Source: Gracilaria domingensis (lineage: Eukaryota; Rhodophyta; Florideophyceae; Gracilariales; Gracilariaceae). From it: a stretch of DNA of 64,000 nt. Where the stretch lies: assembly GCA_022539475.1 (NCBI GenBank), contig VCMS01000007.1, positions 293,496 to 357,495 on the forward strand. The letters run 5' to 3'. Position numbers and translations under genes: made by a program. The notes below the pieces were generated by a model. That model was not told where the DNA came from. It saw nothing but the letters and a program-made list of their open reading frames with translations, and searched no databases. Shown here one piece after another: positions 49,044 through 60,207 of the stretch; position 1 is the first letter of the stretch; every line of letters starts with the position of its first letter.

Positions 49044-52007
49044 ATGGACTACAAACAAAAGACAAGCAACTCAAACTTCCTCCCCCGCAGAGACGTTCAT
49101 GCTTTCCACACTGATACCATGTTCCATTGCCTAATATGTGGTCGTGAGTATAATGACAATGTCAACTTGCATCGTCATATTCTTCGAAGTCATCGCAAAC
49201 GACGCAGGGTTTCCGAAAGCAATCATATGGAGAGTTCTGTGGATGTAGACATGCCTGGACTGGAGCACGATCTACACTTTGCACAAGAATGTGAGGATGC
49301 ACAAGAGGACACGCCAAGTATACCGCACGTACAACCGACTGAACATTCACAGACTCTAACGCTTCATTCATCTCTTTCCGAACCACCAGGAGTTTCAGAG
49401 GACGTATTTACCTTCTTCATGAGCTTTGAAAACGACAGAGCAGAACCTGTCTTTCCATATATTACTGAACCAGTTCCCAGCCCGAGCGTTTTGCACCCGT
49501 GGTGTAATTACAATGAGAAAGCACCTTCTTATAAGAAGGTGCTTTCTCATTGCAACAAATACCAAATGTCAATGGGGCAGTGTGAAGGACAGGGCGAACT
49601 GGTTTCACAACTTGAGAAAGACCTTCCTTTTCATAGCAGATACCTTACGACACAATTTTCGACCAGCAGTAAGTTTGCTTCGTATGTGAAACATGTTCGG
49701 AAATGGAACGTAGATTGTGAGGGATGGATGAAGACCTTACTTGAGACACCCTTTGGCTTGAATAACACTGGAGCCTTCCGCTCCGTTCTTTGCCTTATGA
49801 AGGAGGAAATAGATTCAGCAGGAGGTATTGAAGAAGTGCAAGCGTTTTCATCGACAAGTAGGGCTGGTCAGCGTACTTACTCCAGTCCATGGAACGCTGA
49901 AATCATGTTAAAGTACAAGAAACATGTTGGGGAAAAGGTAGTAATCGTCTTAATAGATTTGTACTGTGATGGCACGATATTATCTAACTCGGGATCTCAG
50001 AGCGCAAGTACACTACGCGTCAGATTCAGCAACCTGAACAACAGATCCCAAGAATGGCACGAGGTTGGGATTGCGCCATGCGTTGACATGAAAGATGTGG
50101 AACGATCATCATTGGACTTAGGACGGGAAAGGATTCAATTGTTTCAACGTTTCCTGTTTCTGGCGTTAAAGGATCTTATTGAGGCATCAAGAGCCGGTAT
50201 CGTTGTTGAGGAAACAATTGTGGTACCCAGAATAGGAATGATTGTAGCCGACCAACCCCAAGAGAGAGCCTTCTTTTCATTGAAGAGCGACGATAGCTTT
50301 CGAGATTGCTCTCTGTGCGACATGCTATTTCGTGCGCCAAACAAAGATATCAGCGAGGAAGTTGTGCAAGATACACAGAGGTCCAATATCGAAGCTTCAC
50401 CAAGAAATGTTTCCAAGACCGTACGTTACCAGCTTTTAACCGCGAAAAGAAGGGTTCAAGGAGCCAAACCCACCAGAGCACTTTCAAAGGAAGAGAGAGC
50501 ACGCCTTGGACGAGCTCGAGAATACCTGCATGAGTTTAGTGCGCATGAGTACCCTCCCGCACTTGCTGCTTTTAGAGGACTTGGATCTGCTCCCTTTCTG
50601 CTCTACGAAGTTATTGGATTTGACTCGTTGCATGTGCTGGATTTGGGAATCTTTCGCCTTCTGCCTGACATTGCCGGGGAAGTTCTTGGAAGTGACAGAG
50701 AATGTATCCACAGTGGAGCCAAATCGGTTGCAATAGCAAACCAAAGAATGGTTGACATTGCAGGAACCTGTCGTGTACCAAAACTTCCGCCATTTCTCGT
50801 CAACCGCAACGAGAGACTAGCGGGTATGACCGGCGCTATTCGAAGAAAGCAGTGCCCCCTGCTTTGGACCTCTCTGATAGGAGTATCAAACAGACGTCCT
50901 GATGATGACCCGCTTGTTCAGGCTGCCCTGGAGATGGCACAGGTTCAGTCAGAACTCTTTGGAGTGAATCGTTCTCCTGAAGCGGCGGTTCGGACCAGTG
51001 CAGATATAGACATCTTACAATTCAAATGCTTTAAGCTGGGCCTTTCGTTGATTGACGGACTGGGGATTAAAATGAATACGAAGATCCATCGCTTGATGAG
51101 GCATGTCAAGAGCCATCTGTTAAGTTTCGGGTGCATCCGAAGGGGTGCAACGGACGCTAACGAAAGGATGCATAAGGCAACCAAGAAAGCATACCAATCA
51201 ACAAATAAGCACAGAACAGAAATCACATCTCAGTTGTTGTCATCGCGAAGCTCGGCCATGCAAGAATCCAAGCAAATTCCTATCAACAAAAGCATGTTGA
51301 ACGTGAGTTTTGCAAGTACACCGATATCGTTCAAACCAACTGCGTTGCTTTCATCACCCACAAAGAAAGCAGAACCCGAGATCTTTTGTTCAAAACTTTG
51401 CGAGACAATCAAGAACTACTCCAGCATTCACGACGCTGTAGACATGTTGTCATGCGTTCCTTATAATTCCAACCCAACCAAGTACTTGCAGAAACGTTGT
51501 GAACTCTCTGTGGATGTGAGATTTGAATGGTGGCCGGAACAAAGTACTTCGGGAACTCGCCATAATATTCGAGCTGGTGAGAACATTCTTAACCGTGCTC
51601 ATCATGACGCTGTACAGTATAGAATTGGTGAATATGAGTATACTGGCATTGTGCAGAGCCTTTTTGTCATTCCCGGTGAGAAAGACATGAAATTTGCTCT
51701 TCTACGCAGGTTAATACGTGCTGAAGCACAGAACGGCAATGTTCGCGTTGTCCATACCTTTAACCTTCGGAGATGGAAGTATGAGTTATCTGCAAATGAA
51801 CAAATACATTTGGATTGTATCCCGCTTTCCAACATACGTAGACCAACCGTCCTTGTTCCCGACCTATACGCTCTGAAAGAATCAGGCATAGCGAGGGAAA
51901 ACATCAAGAAGGCATACTGTATTGATGAACACCACAAACCACAGTTCTTCAGTTTCATTGAGCTTTCAACATATCCGTACACAACGATTGCTGAATCATA
52001 TTGTTGA
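49044..52007 (+). CDS. Plavaka/CACTA-like transposase
   Basis: 987 residues, single exon. A classical C2H2 finger (CLICGREYNDNVNLHRHILRSH, about residues 29-50) is followed by an acidic linker and then a core resembling fungal Plavaka transposases: VVIVLIDLYCDGTILSNSGS (Asp309), VRFSNLNNRSQEWHEVGIAP, IVADQPQERAFFSLKSDD (Asp403) with CSLCDM, FDSLHVLDLGIF, and DANERMHKATKKAYQS (Asp704, Glu707). The Asp/Asp/Glu set could form a DDE catalytic triad. The C-terminal 250 residues are unassigned. The frame is fully intact. It would be expected to bind terminal repeats and move its element by cut-and-paste, but I found no terminal inverted repeats. A perfect 42-bp palindrome lies inside at 49511-49552. 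Confidence 0.65.
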   Translation: MDYKQKTSNSNFLPRRDVHAFHTDTMFHCLICGREYNDNVNLHRHILRSHRKRRRVSESNHMESSVDVDMPGLEHDLHFAQECEDAQEDTPSIPHVQPTEHSQTLTLHSSLSEPPGVSEDVFTFFMSFENDRAEPVFPYITEPVPSPSVLHPWCNYNEKAPSYKKVLSHCNKYQMSMGQCEGQGELVSQLEKDLPFHSRYLTTQFSTSSKFASYVKHVRKWNVDCEGWMKTLLETPFGLNNTGAFRSVLCLMKEEIDSAGGIEEVQAFSSTSRAGQRTYSSPWNAEIMLKYKKHVGEKVVIVLIDLYCDGTILSNSGSQSASTLRVRFSNLNNRSQEWHEVGIAPCVDMKDVERSSLDLGRERIQLFQRFLFLALKDLIEASRAGIVVEETIVVPRIGMIVADQPQERAFFSLKSDDSFRDCSLCDMLFRAPNKDISEEVVQDTQRSNIEASPRNVSKTVRYQLLTAKRRVQGAKPTRALSKEERARLGRAREYLHEFSAHEYPPALAAFRGLGSAPFLLYEVIGFDSLHVLDLGIFRLLPDIAGEVLGSDRECIHSGAKSVAIANQRMVDIAGTCRVPKLPPFLVNRNERLAGMTGAIRRKQCPLLWTSLIGVSNRRPDDDPLVQAALEMAQVQSELFGVNRSPEAAVRTSADIDILQFKCFKLGLSLIDGLGIKMNTKIHRLMRHVKSHLLSFGCIRRGATDANERMHKATKKAYQSTNKHRTEITSQLLSSRSSAMQESKQIPINKSMLNVSFASTPISFKPTALLSSPTKKAEPEIFCSKLCETIKNYSSIHDAVDMLSCVPYNSNPTKYLQKRCELSVDVRFEWWPEQSTSGTRHNIRAGENILNRAHHDAVQYRIGEYEYTGIVQSLFVIPGEKDMKFALLRRLIRAEAQNGNVRVVHTFNLRRWKYELSANEQIHLDCIPLSNIRRPTVLVPDLYALKESGIARENIKKAYCIDEHHKPQFFSFIELSTYPYTTIAESYC
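49511..49552. repeat. Perfect 42-bp palindrome inside the transposase gene
   Basis: The arms CAATGAGAAAGCACCTTC... and their exact reverse complement (21 nt each) meet with no spacer at TTA|TAA. It encodes part of NEKAPSYKKVLSHCN in frame. Confidence 0.95.
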
Positions 52008-53298
52008 CGCGTTTTCGTGAAATCTACTCCGTTAGAAAGACATCAAACCAGAGTAAAGAAGTACTTCCATGTGCATGATTGCTACCTCCTTTGTTCACGG
52101 AGAACACAGACTGGCAAGTCACTTGTAATCTTAGAGTGTGCGAGGATCCTTTGCAAGCCATACATAAGGCTCTTTTGGTGTCTACGTAGCCCTTAAATGC
52201 TGCCACATTGTGAAAAACGCAGAGATGAAGGTACCTGCAACCTGATTTAGCTGCTAATTGAAGGCAACTGCGACGAAATGGATGACGACCTCGGATTGAG
52301 AACCGAAGCATAACAGAGCCATCCGGCACGCCCGTAATCGCCACACGAGACATGTCATAAAGTTATCCAAGCAAGCAATACCACCCGAACGCCACTTGAG
52401 GGACGTAGAATGTTCCGTATCGGCCGATATATGGCGGGATTGTTCACATTCGTGGGGTTCCACACACGTAACAGTGCGTCAGAGGCTCAGAACCACACGA
52501 GCAATCGGCCTTGCGCGGTCTATCACACAGCACATACGGGACAACTTTGCGCGAAAGACTGGTAGAACAGCGCGCCTATGAAAAGATCCTCCATATACAC
52601 ATGAAACGACTCTGTCGCGACCCACAACACATGCAAAAAGACTCCGTGAGAGTAGAGCACAGCGTATCCCATATGTACACTGTACCTTTTTTGTTCGCAA
52701 ATGCACAATAGAAGCAATGGGAAGCAACAGCAGTACAAGATGATCTGCGCTGATACATCTAACAAAATCATGCGTTCTTTAGAGTTGATATTCTGTAGAC
52801 CCAAAGGACCCGGCACGTTGGAACAATATAACATAAAGCCGGCATGGATCGTACGCACCTCGAAAATGGTGGCAGACGACATCAGTCGCGGCGCACAGAC
52901 GCTTATCTGCTGCAGAGTTTGCTCTTTTCTGCGCATAATGATGGGCAACGCGGGCACGAAGGCTTTTAAAAGCGCGGCCTTGGCTTTGTCTGCTAATGCA
53001 AGGGTGTACCATTCAGGTTGTGATTGGTGCAGAGGGCGCAAAAGGTGACGAGATTGCTGTCCGATTATTGGCCACGAAAGGTGACGAGAACGTTGGAATT
53101 CAATTGGCTGTTGAGATTCTTCCAAGTAGAGTATTAAAGGTGCACAGTGAACAAGGAGAGCAAGAAACCGGTCAAAGAGTTTGGTCTAAATTTCACATGG
53201 AAGTTGCGCTGAGACAACCTCGCTTAGCGAGCGGGATTGAAGCGCTTACTATGCGCTGCAGATTGTGCAGAGGATCTAGAATTCGAAGCTTTGGCGGA

Positions 53299-53335
53299 GT
53301 GGCGGCGGGGTGGCGGCGGGGCGGCGGCGGGGTGG
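53299..53335 (+). repeat. GGCGGCGGGGT minisatellite
   Basis: Three to four 10-11-nt units of G-rich sequence; quadruplex-capable on the + strand. Confidence 0.75.
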
Positions 53336-54000
53336 CTCCACCCAGGTGACGCCTTTGTGCTTTGTTCTGATTTTATGTTTATCCAGTTTCGTGTACTACG
53401 TGTGGTTGGTTGGCAGTAATGCTGTTCTGTCGTCACTGCTTGTCGATAAGTGACCACGTCAAGGGACACCTGACGCGTGCTTCGGGCACGATACGCCTGT
53501 GCCAGTAATCAAGCACTTCAGCCCCTGATGATGTTCCTACGCACTTCTGTTTCTGGTGATATTGCTCCGCAACGTGGAGAATTTCTTTGCTGCGTGTCTA
53601 AGATACTAGTGTTATCCATTTGCCGAAGAAAACGTTCCTCTGCGGATCCCCCCCTCCTCCCCCGTCCAGGGATGCTGCACAATGTTGACCATTATAGATT
53701 CATTGGCCGATGAGAACCACAAAAAAAGAATGTACCTGCTATGCCCTCTCAACATCATCAAGATAGCAGTTCTGGAAACCACCAGGACTGTCCTGAAAGA
53801 ACAATAGTTTGGTGAGAAATCATTTCTTTGAAGAGAAAAACTTGCGGTATGACGCAATTGAGCTATCCAGTCACCCGCTTATGAGGTGGAGAGAAGAGTA
53901 CGAGAGATATATCTCTTTTTCTCTGCGAGTACTGTACATTGTTCAAGCGTTCTCATGCTTCGCAGCAAAAATAACAAACTCTAAGCTCTAGAAACAGTTG

Positions 54001-54040
54001 TTTCCTTGCAAAGGTTGTTTCAACAACCTTTGCAAGGAAA
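54001..54040. repeat. 40-bp near-perfect palindrome
   Basis: Arms TTTCCTTGCAAAGGTTGTT and AACAACCTTTGCAAGGAAA (19 nt, perfect) separated by TC. Non-coding. Confidence 0.95.
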
Positions 54041-54308
54041 GGAAGCGCCGAACATTTGCTCACACGGGACCTGATAGCAGAGCATCTTCGGCTTCTCATT
54101 GCATAGGTATTCGTTTCATGAAAGTATCAACGCGATGCAGACTAACCTCGTCAAGGTCTTATATCTGAAGCTCAAGAAGAAAAGACAGCATAGAGCGATA
54201 TATCTTTGTACATAGTAAACAAAAGGACGCTAGAAGGAAGTTGCTCGTCGGTGCACTACAGGCCCTGTGGTACCGGGCCAACTGGTGGGAATATGAAAAC
54301 CTCATGTA

Positions 54309-54341
54309 TGCGCATACAGAGACTCTCTCTCTGTATGCGCA
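54309..54341. repeat. 14-bp inverted repeat with 5-nt loop
   Basis: TGCGCATACAGAGA, loop CTCTC, TCTCTGTATGCGCA. Non-coding, 270 bp right of the 40-bp palindrome. Confidence 0.9.
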
Positions 54342-55029
54342 ACATACCATTGTTCGGCTTTTTGTTTTCGTTTTGGTTGCCGTTCCGAAAAGCCAATATT
54401 TGGGCAGGCCTACCCTGTACTCCCAGAAATGGAATAACAGCGGTTAACAACAGACAAGTTTTAGTTCCACGTCGAACTATACTTCATGGTTCGCGAGATG
54501 ACAAAGGATTCTAGCAGAACAAAGAGTGTCGAATGAAAAAGAAACAACGTACCTTGATCCTTAAACATGTATTATGTTGTTTCTCTTTTACGGCCCCATT
54601 TTGAATAACTCAAATTACGCCGTATTTCAAATACGTCGTGACATCGTCGAGGTCACGAGTCGTGACTCTTGAGAGTCTCTAACGCACGTCGTGTTTGATA
54701 TATTTCTACTAGTAGATACATGTAGAATGGTATGTGCATTCTTTGCAGAAAAACCAGGTAATCAACGTAAACGAAAAGGCCAACTTTGGGCTCCCATCGA
54801 CTCGCTACTCACCGATATGAAGCCCGGCATCCAATATAGAACTATTCGATATGTACAAAAAAATACAACCCAGTAAAACATAACTTTCACTGAGATAAGA
54901 AGAGCAATTACATCAAAGCTGCAGCACACGCAGAATACTAGTCACCGCCTCTGAGAGGAACGTCTGCGGCGGAATTGCTTTCCCAGACGAAGGAATGACC
55001 ATAGTCAGAAGTACTTCACGACAAAGAGA

Positions 55030-56622
55030 TCACACGCATCTGACTTCAAGATCATCCACCATATGATGATGCAAAAGCAACTCATTAATGCCCAGTTTTC
55101 TTGCCTTTCCAAGTGTCTTATTTGGATAAACTGGACACACTCCTTTTTCCTCACCAAAGCCAATATAATAGTAGATTCCTGTCTTGATGAAAGAACCGAC
55201 AGCGTTGCCCTCTAGGACAATCTCACCAACGTATATTGACATGATCTGTTTTCGATGCAGGCAGAAAGTGGCTCCAAGCTCTGGCATGTACATTGGCTGC
55301 GTGCCAAGCTTGATTATACCAACATTGATTGGAAGACGTACAAGCTCACCTTGGATGTACACCTTGCGCTCCTTTTTGCCCTTGTTATACAAATAATAAT
55401 GAACGCCGATGGTAGTAACTTTCCTGTACATGTCCTCGTGAGAGATAGGTCCAGTGTAGGCAAGATGGCCCAGCAGCTCTTTGACATCATCTGTAAGTTT
55501 AAGCTTCGCTGAAGCACGGTAGTTTAACCGAACAACAGTACCAATTTCCAATTCCCTAAACGATGACGACGCGCCGATACGACTGAGGGCTGCTTTGTTT
55601 GGCAAACTGTATCGAACGACAAAATTGGCCATGGCGGAATGACTGGGTGTTCTTGCATAACATGTGGGTACACTCATGGTGGACACGTCATCACGTAGCG
55701 AAGAGGGTTCAGCCTGATCGATGGTACGGGGCCTCTCTGTAGAGCGTACTTTACATATGATACAGGTGCACGTGGAACGACGATACACGAGCTCATGTCT
55801 CTGACGGTTGTTGGCGACGAAAAACCTGTCACCGAGCAAAAGATTGGCCCAGGCAGTTGCAGCATAACGCATTCCGACAGCGTAAAGCCGTCCAGACATG
55901 AGCTGTGCACGAATGTTGTCAACATCTTCAACCTCCGAATTTTGAGAGATCACATAGGTAAACGTCGATTGGGAGGTGAGCGGGGTCTTGTTGGCAAGTC
56001 TGACGGCAATCCCCTGTCCACGCGGACCGAGAGTGGATCTCAAAAACTTGACCAGAACCTGCTCACCGTCCTCTCGGGGAGGACGATCGTCCTTCTGCTG
56101 ACCGACTCCGAAAACAGGGTCAGCAGGAGTGGGTGATGCGCGCCGAGTGTGGCGCTTTCGACGGAAAGCAGCCTGCTTCCGCCACGGATGCAGGGAAAGC
56201 GGGGCGGAAGGCGGGGAGGGTGGGGAGGCAACGTCAAACGAACCCGGGGGGGTGACAGTAATGGCGCTAGAAACGCGACATGAGTCGGGCGGCGACGTGG
56301 GATGATAAGGCTCGAAAGCATGCAAACGCTGCGGAAAGACATCAGAATGTCTGGACTGGGTAGAAACACGATTGAGCTCAGCCGAATCCGGGTTGACTTG
56401 ACGGCGAAAAGCACGGGAGGTGAGTAGACGCGAGGAAGAAGGCTGCGACAGAGAGCGAGTGGGCGGCGAAGGAGGATCTCTGGTGGACGCGGTGGGCGTG
56501 GACAAATGCGCAGTTGGCGTTGCGTGGTACGGAATGGAAGACGACTCTGATGAGATGGAGTGCGAATCTGCTGACGGGCGGGCGCGGTGACGCCGCCATG
56601 AAAACGGCGACGGCGCTCGCAT
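55030..56622 (-). CDS. Uncharacterised protein with disordered N-terminus
   Basis: 530 residues from the ATG at 56622. The first 175 residues are Pro/Ser/Arg-rich and probably disordered. The rest looks folded: EQVLVKFLRSTLGPRGQGIAV, LYAVGMRYAATAWANLLLGDRFFV, a Cys cluster CTCIICK, FVVRYSLPNKAALSRIG, GVHYYLYNKGKKERKVYIQG, TFCLHRKQIMSIYVGEIVLEG and IKTGIYYYIGFGEEKGVCPVYP. The alternating Tyr/Val/Gly strands suggest a beta-rich domain. No family recognised and no signal peptide. It diverges from the exostosin gene; the start lies next to a very GC-rich island that probably contains both promoters. Confidence 0.6.
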   Translation of the reverse strand: MRAPSPFSWRRHRARPSADSHSISSESSSIPYHATPTAHLSTPTASTRDPPSPPTRSLSQPSSSRLLTSRAFRRQVNPDSAELNRVSTQSRHSDVFPQRLHAFEPYHPTSPPDSCRVSSAITVTPPGSFDVASPPSPPSAPLSLHPWRKQAAFRRKRHTRRASPTPADPVFGVGQQKDDRPPREDGEQVLVKFLRSTLGPRGQGIAVRLANKTPLTSQSTFTYVISQNSEVEDVDNIRAQLMSGRLYAVGMRYAATAWANLLLGDRFFVANNRQRHELVYRRSTCTCIICKVRSTERPRTIDQAEPSSLRDDVSTMSVPTCYARTPSHSAMANFVVRYSLPNKAALSRIGASSSFRELEIGTVVRLNYRASAKLKLTDDVKELLGHLAYTGPISHEDMYRKVTTIGVHYYLYNKGKKERKVYIQGELVRLPINVGIIKLGTQPMYMPELGATFCLHRKQIMSIYVGEIVLEGNAVGSFIKTGIYYYIGFGEEKGVCPVYPNKTLGKARKLGINELLLHHHMVDDLEVRCV

Positions 56623-58123
56623 GATGGGCTGCCGCACAAGGGGCGATTACGGAAGCGAGCGACGAAGGAGAGGGCGACAAGGAGCCGAGGGCCGCGACGG
56701 GGGTGCGCAGCGGTGGGCGGCAGTGGCGCGAAGCAGACAGTTGAGCCAGGGCGATGGTGTATTACTGCGCGCAGCAGATACGAGTGCGTATCTATGATAG
56801 ATACACAGTCGGCACGGTCGAAACCCGCGACGCGAGAGGCAGCGCGGCGGCGTGCGGGCGGCGGGCTGTCGCTGTCGCAAGCGCGCCGCGCAGGCGCGCC
56901 GCCGCGCACGCGCCCGCAGGCTGCCGCAGCGCGCGGCGCGCCGCGTGTGGACGGCGCGCCGACAGCTCACGTCAGCGCAGCCGCCGCCGCCAGCGCGCCG
57001 GCTGCCACGTGGCGCGTGCTGAGGTGGCGGCTCATGGCTGGTTGCCGCCTCGCGGGCGCGCCCAGGCCGCCGCCGCGCGGCGCGCCCGTGGCGTTCCCCG
57101 GCGCGCGGCAGCGGCAGCGGCGGCCGCGGCGGCGCTGGCGCCGTGTGGCGTGCCGCTCACGCTCACCTTCGCCATGGCTGCGCCGACGTCAGCAGCAGTG
57201 CGCCGTCAAATGCTTTCGGCCTTTTTGTTGAGCGAGATCGGCGCATTCTTACGCGAATCCCGCTGTGTAGTGCCGACGCCTTACGCTTGCTTCTGTCCCG
57301 GCACTGCCCTTGTATCGTGTCCCTGCCGCTCTCACGATCAACGCGTCCCCGCGAAGCGCCGCGCTCCCAGAGGCCAACCAGCGATCGCACGATCTATCCG
57401 CGCTTTAATGCCATTTCCTGCTTATAAACATCGGCTCCCCACTCGCGCCCTTCTTAGCTCACCTTGAGTCCTTCACTGCGTCTTGCGACTGTGCACAGCG
57501 ACTATCTCGCCTCATCTATGTTTGGAAAGTCCGTGTAATTCCATACCTTCCAACCTCACCAATTCAAGACTTGAATCAAGAGTGTAACGCACTGTCCTTA
57601 TTTGTCTCGTGATTGCCAGCAATCATTCGTGCCTCACTTTATGCCACCGCCCACTCCAAGACCCGAGAGTTATCCTCGGTTGTACAACAGCTGCTCAATG
57701 CACTTGTAACGCAAGTCTTGCAACCATAAATTGTCTTTCGCAAGTTGCGTAGGGCTATGTCCAAATGCAGAGCACCATGAGGAGAGTTACGAATCGCAAC
57801 TTTACCTTCCGAGCTCAGCAATCTCACTCCTGCGACAAACTACGCGCCGGTCCCTTGGCAAGCGGAAGCGGAGGGCGACCGAACAGTCGGCCCCTCTCTG
57901 CTACGTTCTTCCCCTCTCGTGTTTGCTCTTGCCTGCAGCTCTTGAGACGCGATGTCACACCTACCGCACATACATCTGCGTGCCAGAACATAATCCCCCT
58001 CACTGTTTTCATATCTGGACCATCTTTGACTTGTGTTCTCCTTGCTTCTCCACCTTTGCCACCCCACTTCTCGCCCTTCAATCAGTAAACGTCCACCCTT
58101 CTGCACCTTCGACAGGTGCAACC
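56623..58123. promoter_or_regulatory. GC/CpG-rich divergent promoter region
   Basis: 56820-57180 is extremely GC-rich (GCGCGCCGC-type sequence), grading into ordinary sequence toward 58124. Open frames on both strands here are by-products of base composition. It separates two divergent genes, as the similar island at 7540-7960 precedes the translocase gene. Confidence 0.45.
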
Positions 58124-59740
58124 ATGATCAGATTACGTCGTCGATTAACTCGTTTGGCGCATAGCTCTCCCTTCAGCAAAGGTATAGCAAAAATATCCTC
58201 CCTGTTTGTACTCTGCCTTATCTGTGCCGCACTCTCTTCGTTTCAAATCTTGTCTACCAGCGCTCAGCACCATCACTCAACCCTATCACTCGTCCAAACG
58301 TTAGAGAATTGGTTAGACCCACAGTTTGCAACTAAAAGACTGCGCATATTCGTGTATGACATACCCTCCGTTTTCAACACTCATCTTGTCCAGCAAAGTA
58401 TACGAAACCCAAGTCGAATACGGGACCCCCGCTGCGATACGAATTTCTACTCAAGCGAAGTACACATTCATCAGTTTCTTCTAAACAGCCCCATTCGCAC
58501 TAAACATCCGGAAGAAGCCGACTTCTTCTACGTTCCCATCTACTCAACGTGCGACCTAATACAACATCAACCAAACAATATACAACGTGTTGGTGAAAAC
58601 TTTGAAGCAGCCATGAAATGGATTTCCGCCCGATATCCCTTTTGGAATAATAGTAACGGACGAGATCACGTATATGTTTTTGCTCAAGGCTTTGCAGCAA
58701 GGCTGGCTGGCAACTGGTCCAAGTATAACAATGGCATTTTCATGGTGCATAACGGTGAATTCACGGCGCCAGAGTATACACCCCACAAAGATATCACTAT
58801 ACCACCTGAACTACGTGGGTACCTTCAACCATATTGGACAACAAGACATGGAACCAAACATGAACTTTCTAAAAAGTATGTAGCCCATTTTGGTGGTCAG
58901 GTAAGTTAAACATGATATCAGTCCGAAATATCTCGTCATGTTGTTTAGCGATGCCCTGCTCGCACATTGACAGCAATAGGGGTCCTTACGGGTTCACTCA
59001 TGCGTCAGCCTTTTATACACTTCGGCGAACAACCCTTTATTCCGTGGCGCAAGGAATCAGCTTTTAGGACTACGGATTGAATCCATAATACATACTTACG
59101 CATCTTTCTTCTCTCGATGAATTTCACTGATTCTCATACGTGCGTCCACTTTTCAGGTGGTGAACCAGTCGATTGAGGACCACAGAGGTAGAAACTTCTC
59201 TGGTGGGGTCCGTCAGTATATCGTCTCGGAGTTCTCCAATAATTCAGAGTACAGAATAACAGGTGTCCGATCCTCATCTTATCTCAACGACATGATGGAG
59301 AGCCGCTTTTGTTTCGCTCCTGAAGGTAAATATAAGCACCTACAAAAAGATTCCGCGTTAAGATGCGTACCAGTACTAAACACTGTTATGCACCGATCGA
59401 AATAGGATGGCATCCATGGAGTCCAAGGCCATACTACGCAGTGCTCATGGGGTGCCTTCCAGTGATAATCTCTGAGGTACAGGAACTAGCTTTTGAGGAT
59501 CTAATAGACTGGGGCTCATTCGCAGTTTGGGTTCATCCTCAGGACATGACGAAACTTGACTCCATCTTACGCTCGTTTTCTGAAAGAGAAATTCAAAGTC
59601 GAAAGGACAATATGCGTAAGGTATGGAGAGCAGTCTGGTACGGGGAAAATGGTCTTGCCAATGAGGCAATCATGCAGGAACTGTTTCAGCGAAAATATCA
59701 GATCCGACCCAAGCGGCTTTTCAGCGCGTCAAAGCGATGA
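58124..59740 (+). CDS. Exostosin-family glycosyltransferase (GT47), three exons
   Basis: Type II Golgi enzyme, probably building cell-wall or extracellular polysaccharide. Exons 58124-58900, 59157-59325 and 59406-59740 give 426 residues with consistent phases (introns 256 and 80 nt; TACTAAA branch-like site in intron 2). A basic cytoplasmic tail precedes one membrane helix (ISSLFVLCLICAALSSFQIL). The exostosin domain follows: LRIFVYDIPSVFNTHL, EADFFYVPIYSTC, FCFAPEG, and the donor-site region YYAVLMGCLPVIISEV...ELAFEDLIDWGSFAVWV. There is no second GT64 domain as in animal EXT, so it resembles the single-domain plant and algal forms. Acceptor and sugar cannot be told from sequence. Confidence 0.9.
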
Positions 59741-60207
59741 ACACCACATTCCTAGGATACATATGTTCTTCGTTTTGGGAGACATCAACGCTCAATTTCT
59801 AGGTTGAGGAAAAACTAAACCTTGGCGCAAGCCTAACATTAACGAAAGTCTTATTTCGCCAAGGTTGTGAACCTGCGCGGATATGCCTCACGTCCAAACT
59901 CTGCATCTCGTCGTTCAGCAGCAACCTGAAAGCTCTTATTTGAAGGGCACTCGAGCTCAACTCGTTTCGCGTCATTCTCAACGCTTGTGCCGCATGGTGA
60001 CCCCAATAGTTCGTTCTGACGCAACGTTGCTGGGGGGTCTGTCATACATTCTAGCGGTGTGACATTGTTATTGTATTCTGGTCCAATAGTAAATGCGTTA
60101 TCGCTATCGAAATGTTTGCATATCGTGAGTACATAGTTTGGTGGTTTACATAAATGCCCAGGTCACATAGGTTCGTTGGAATTGAAGAACACAAGACGAT
60201 TATGCCA
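59741..60207. other. Intergenic, convergent exostosin / SEC16
   Basis: 3' flanks of two convergent genes; no feature recognised. Confidence 0.4.

Larger units (their letters stand above)
52008..55029. other. Long region without a convincing gene
   Basis: About 3 kb. Minus-strand openings at 52523-53125 have no ATG and no known features. It contains a GGC-rich minisatellite (53299-53335), a short direct repeat AAAGGTGACGAGA (about 53042 and 53080), and two large inverted repeats (54001-54040, 54309-54341). The right end of the putative DNA transposon should lie here, but no boundary is evident. Confidence 0.4.

Noticed and set aside
34000-52500. Terminal inverted repeats of the suspected DNA transposon
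   Set aside because: Compared flanks at 33.9-34.7 kb with 52.0-52.5 kb by eye, including CACTA/TAGTG ends, and found no convincing pair.
52523-53125. 200-codon minus-strand open frame
   Set aside because: Opens with TTG, not ATG; mixed hydrophobic sequence without motifs.
56754-57467. Long plus-strand frames rich in Ala/Arg
   Set aside because: Products of the extreme GC content of the island; no plausible protein.
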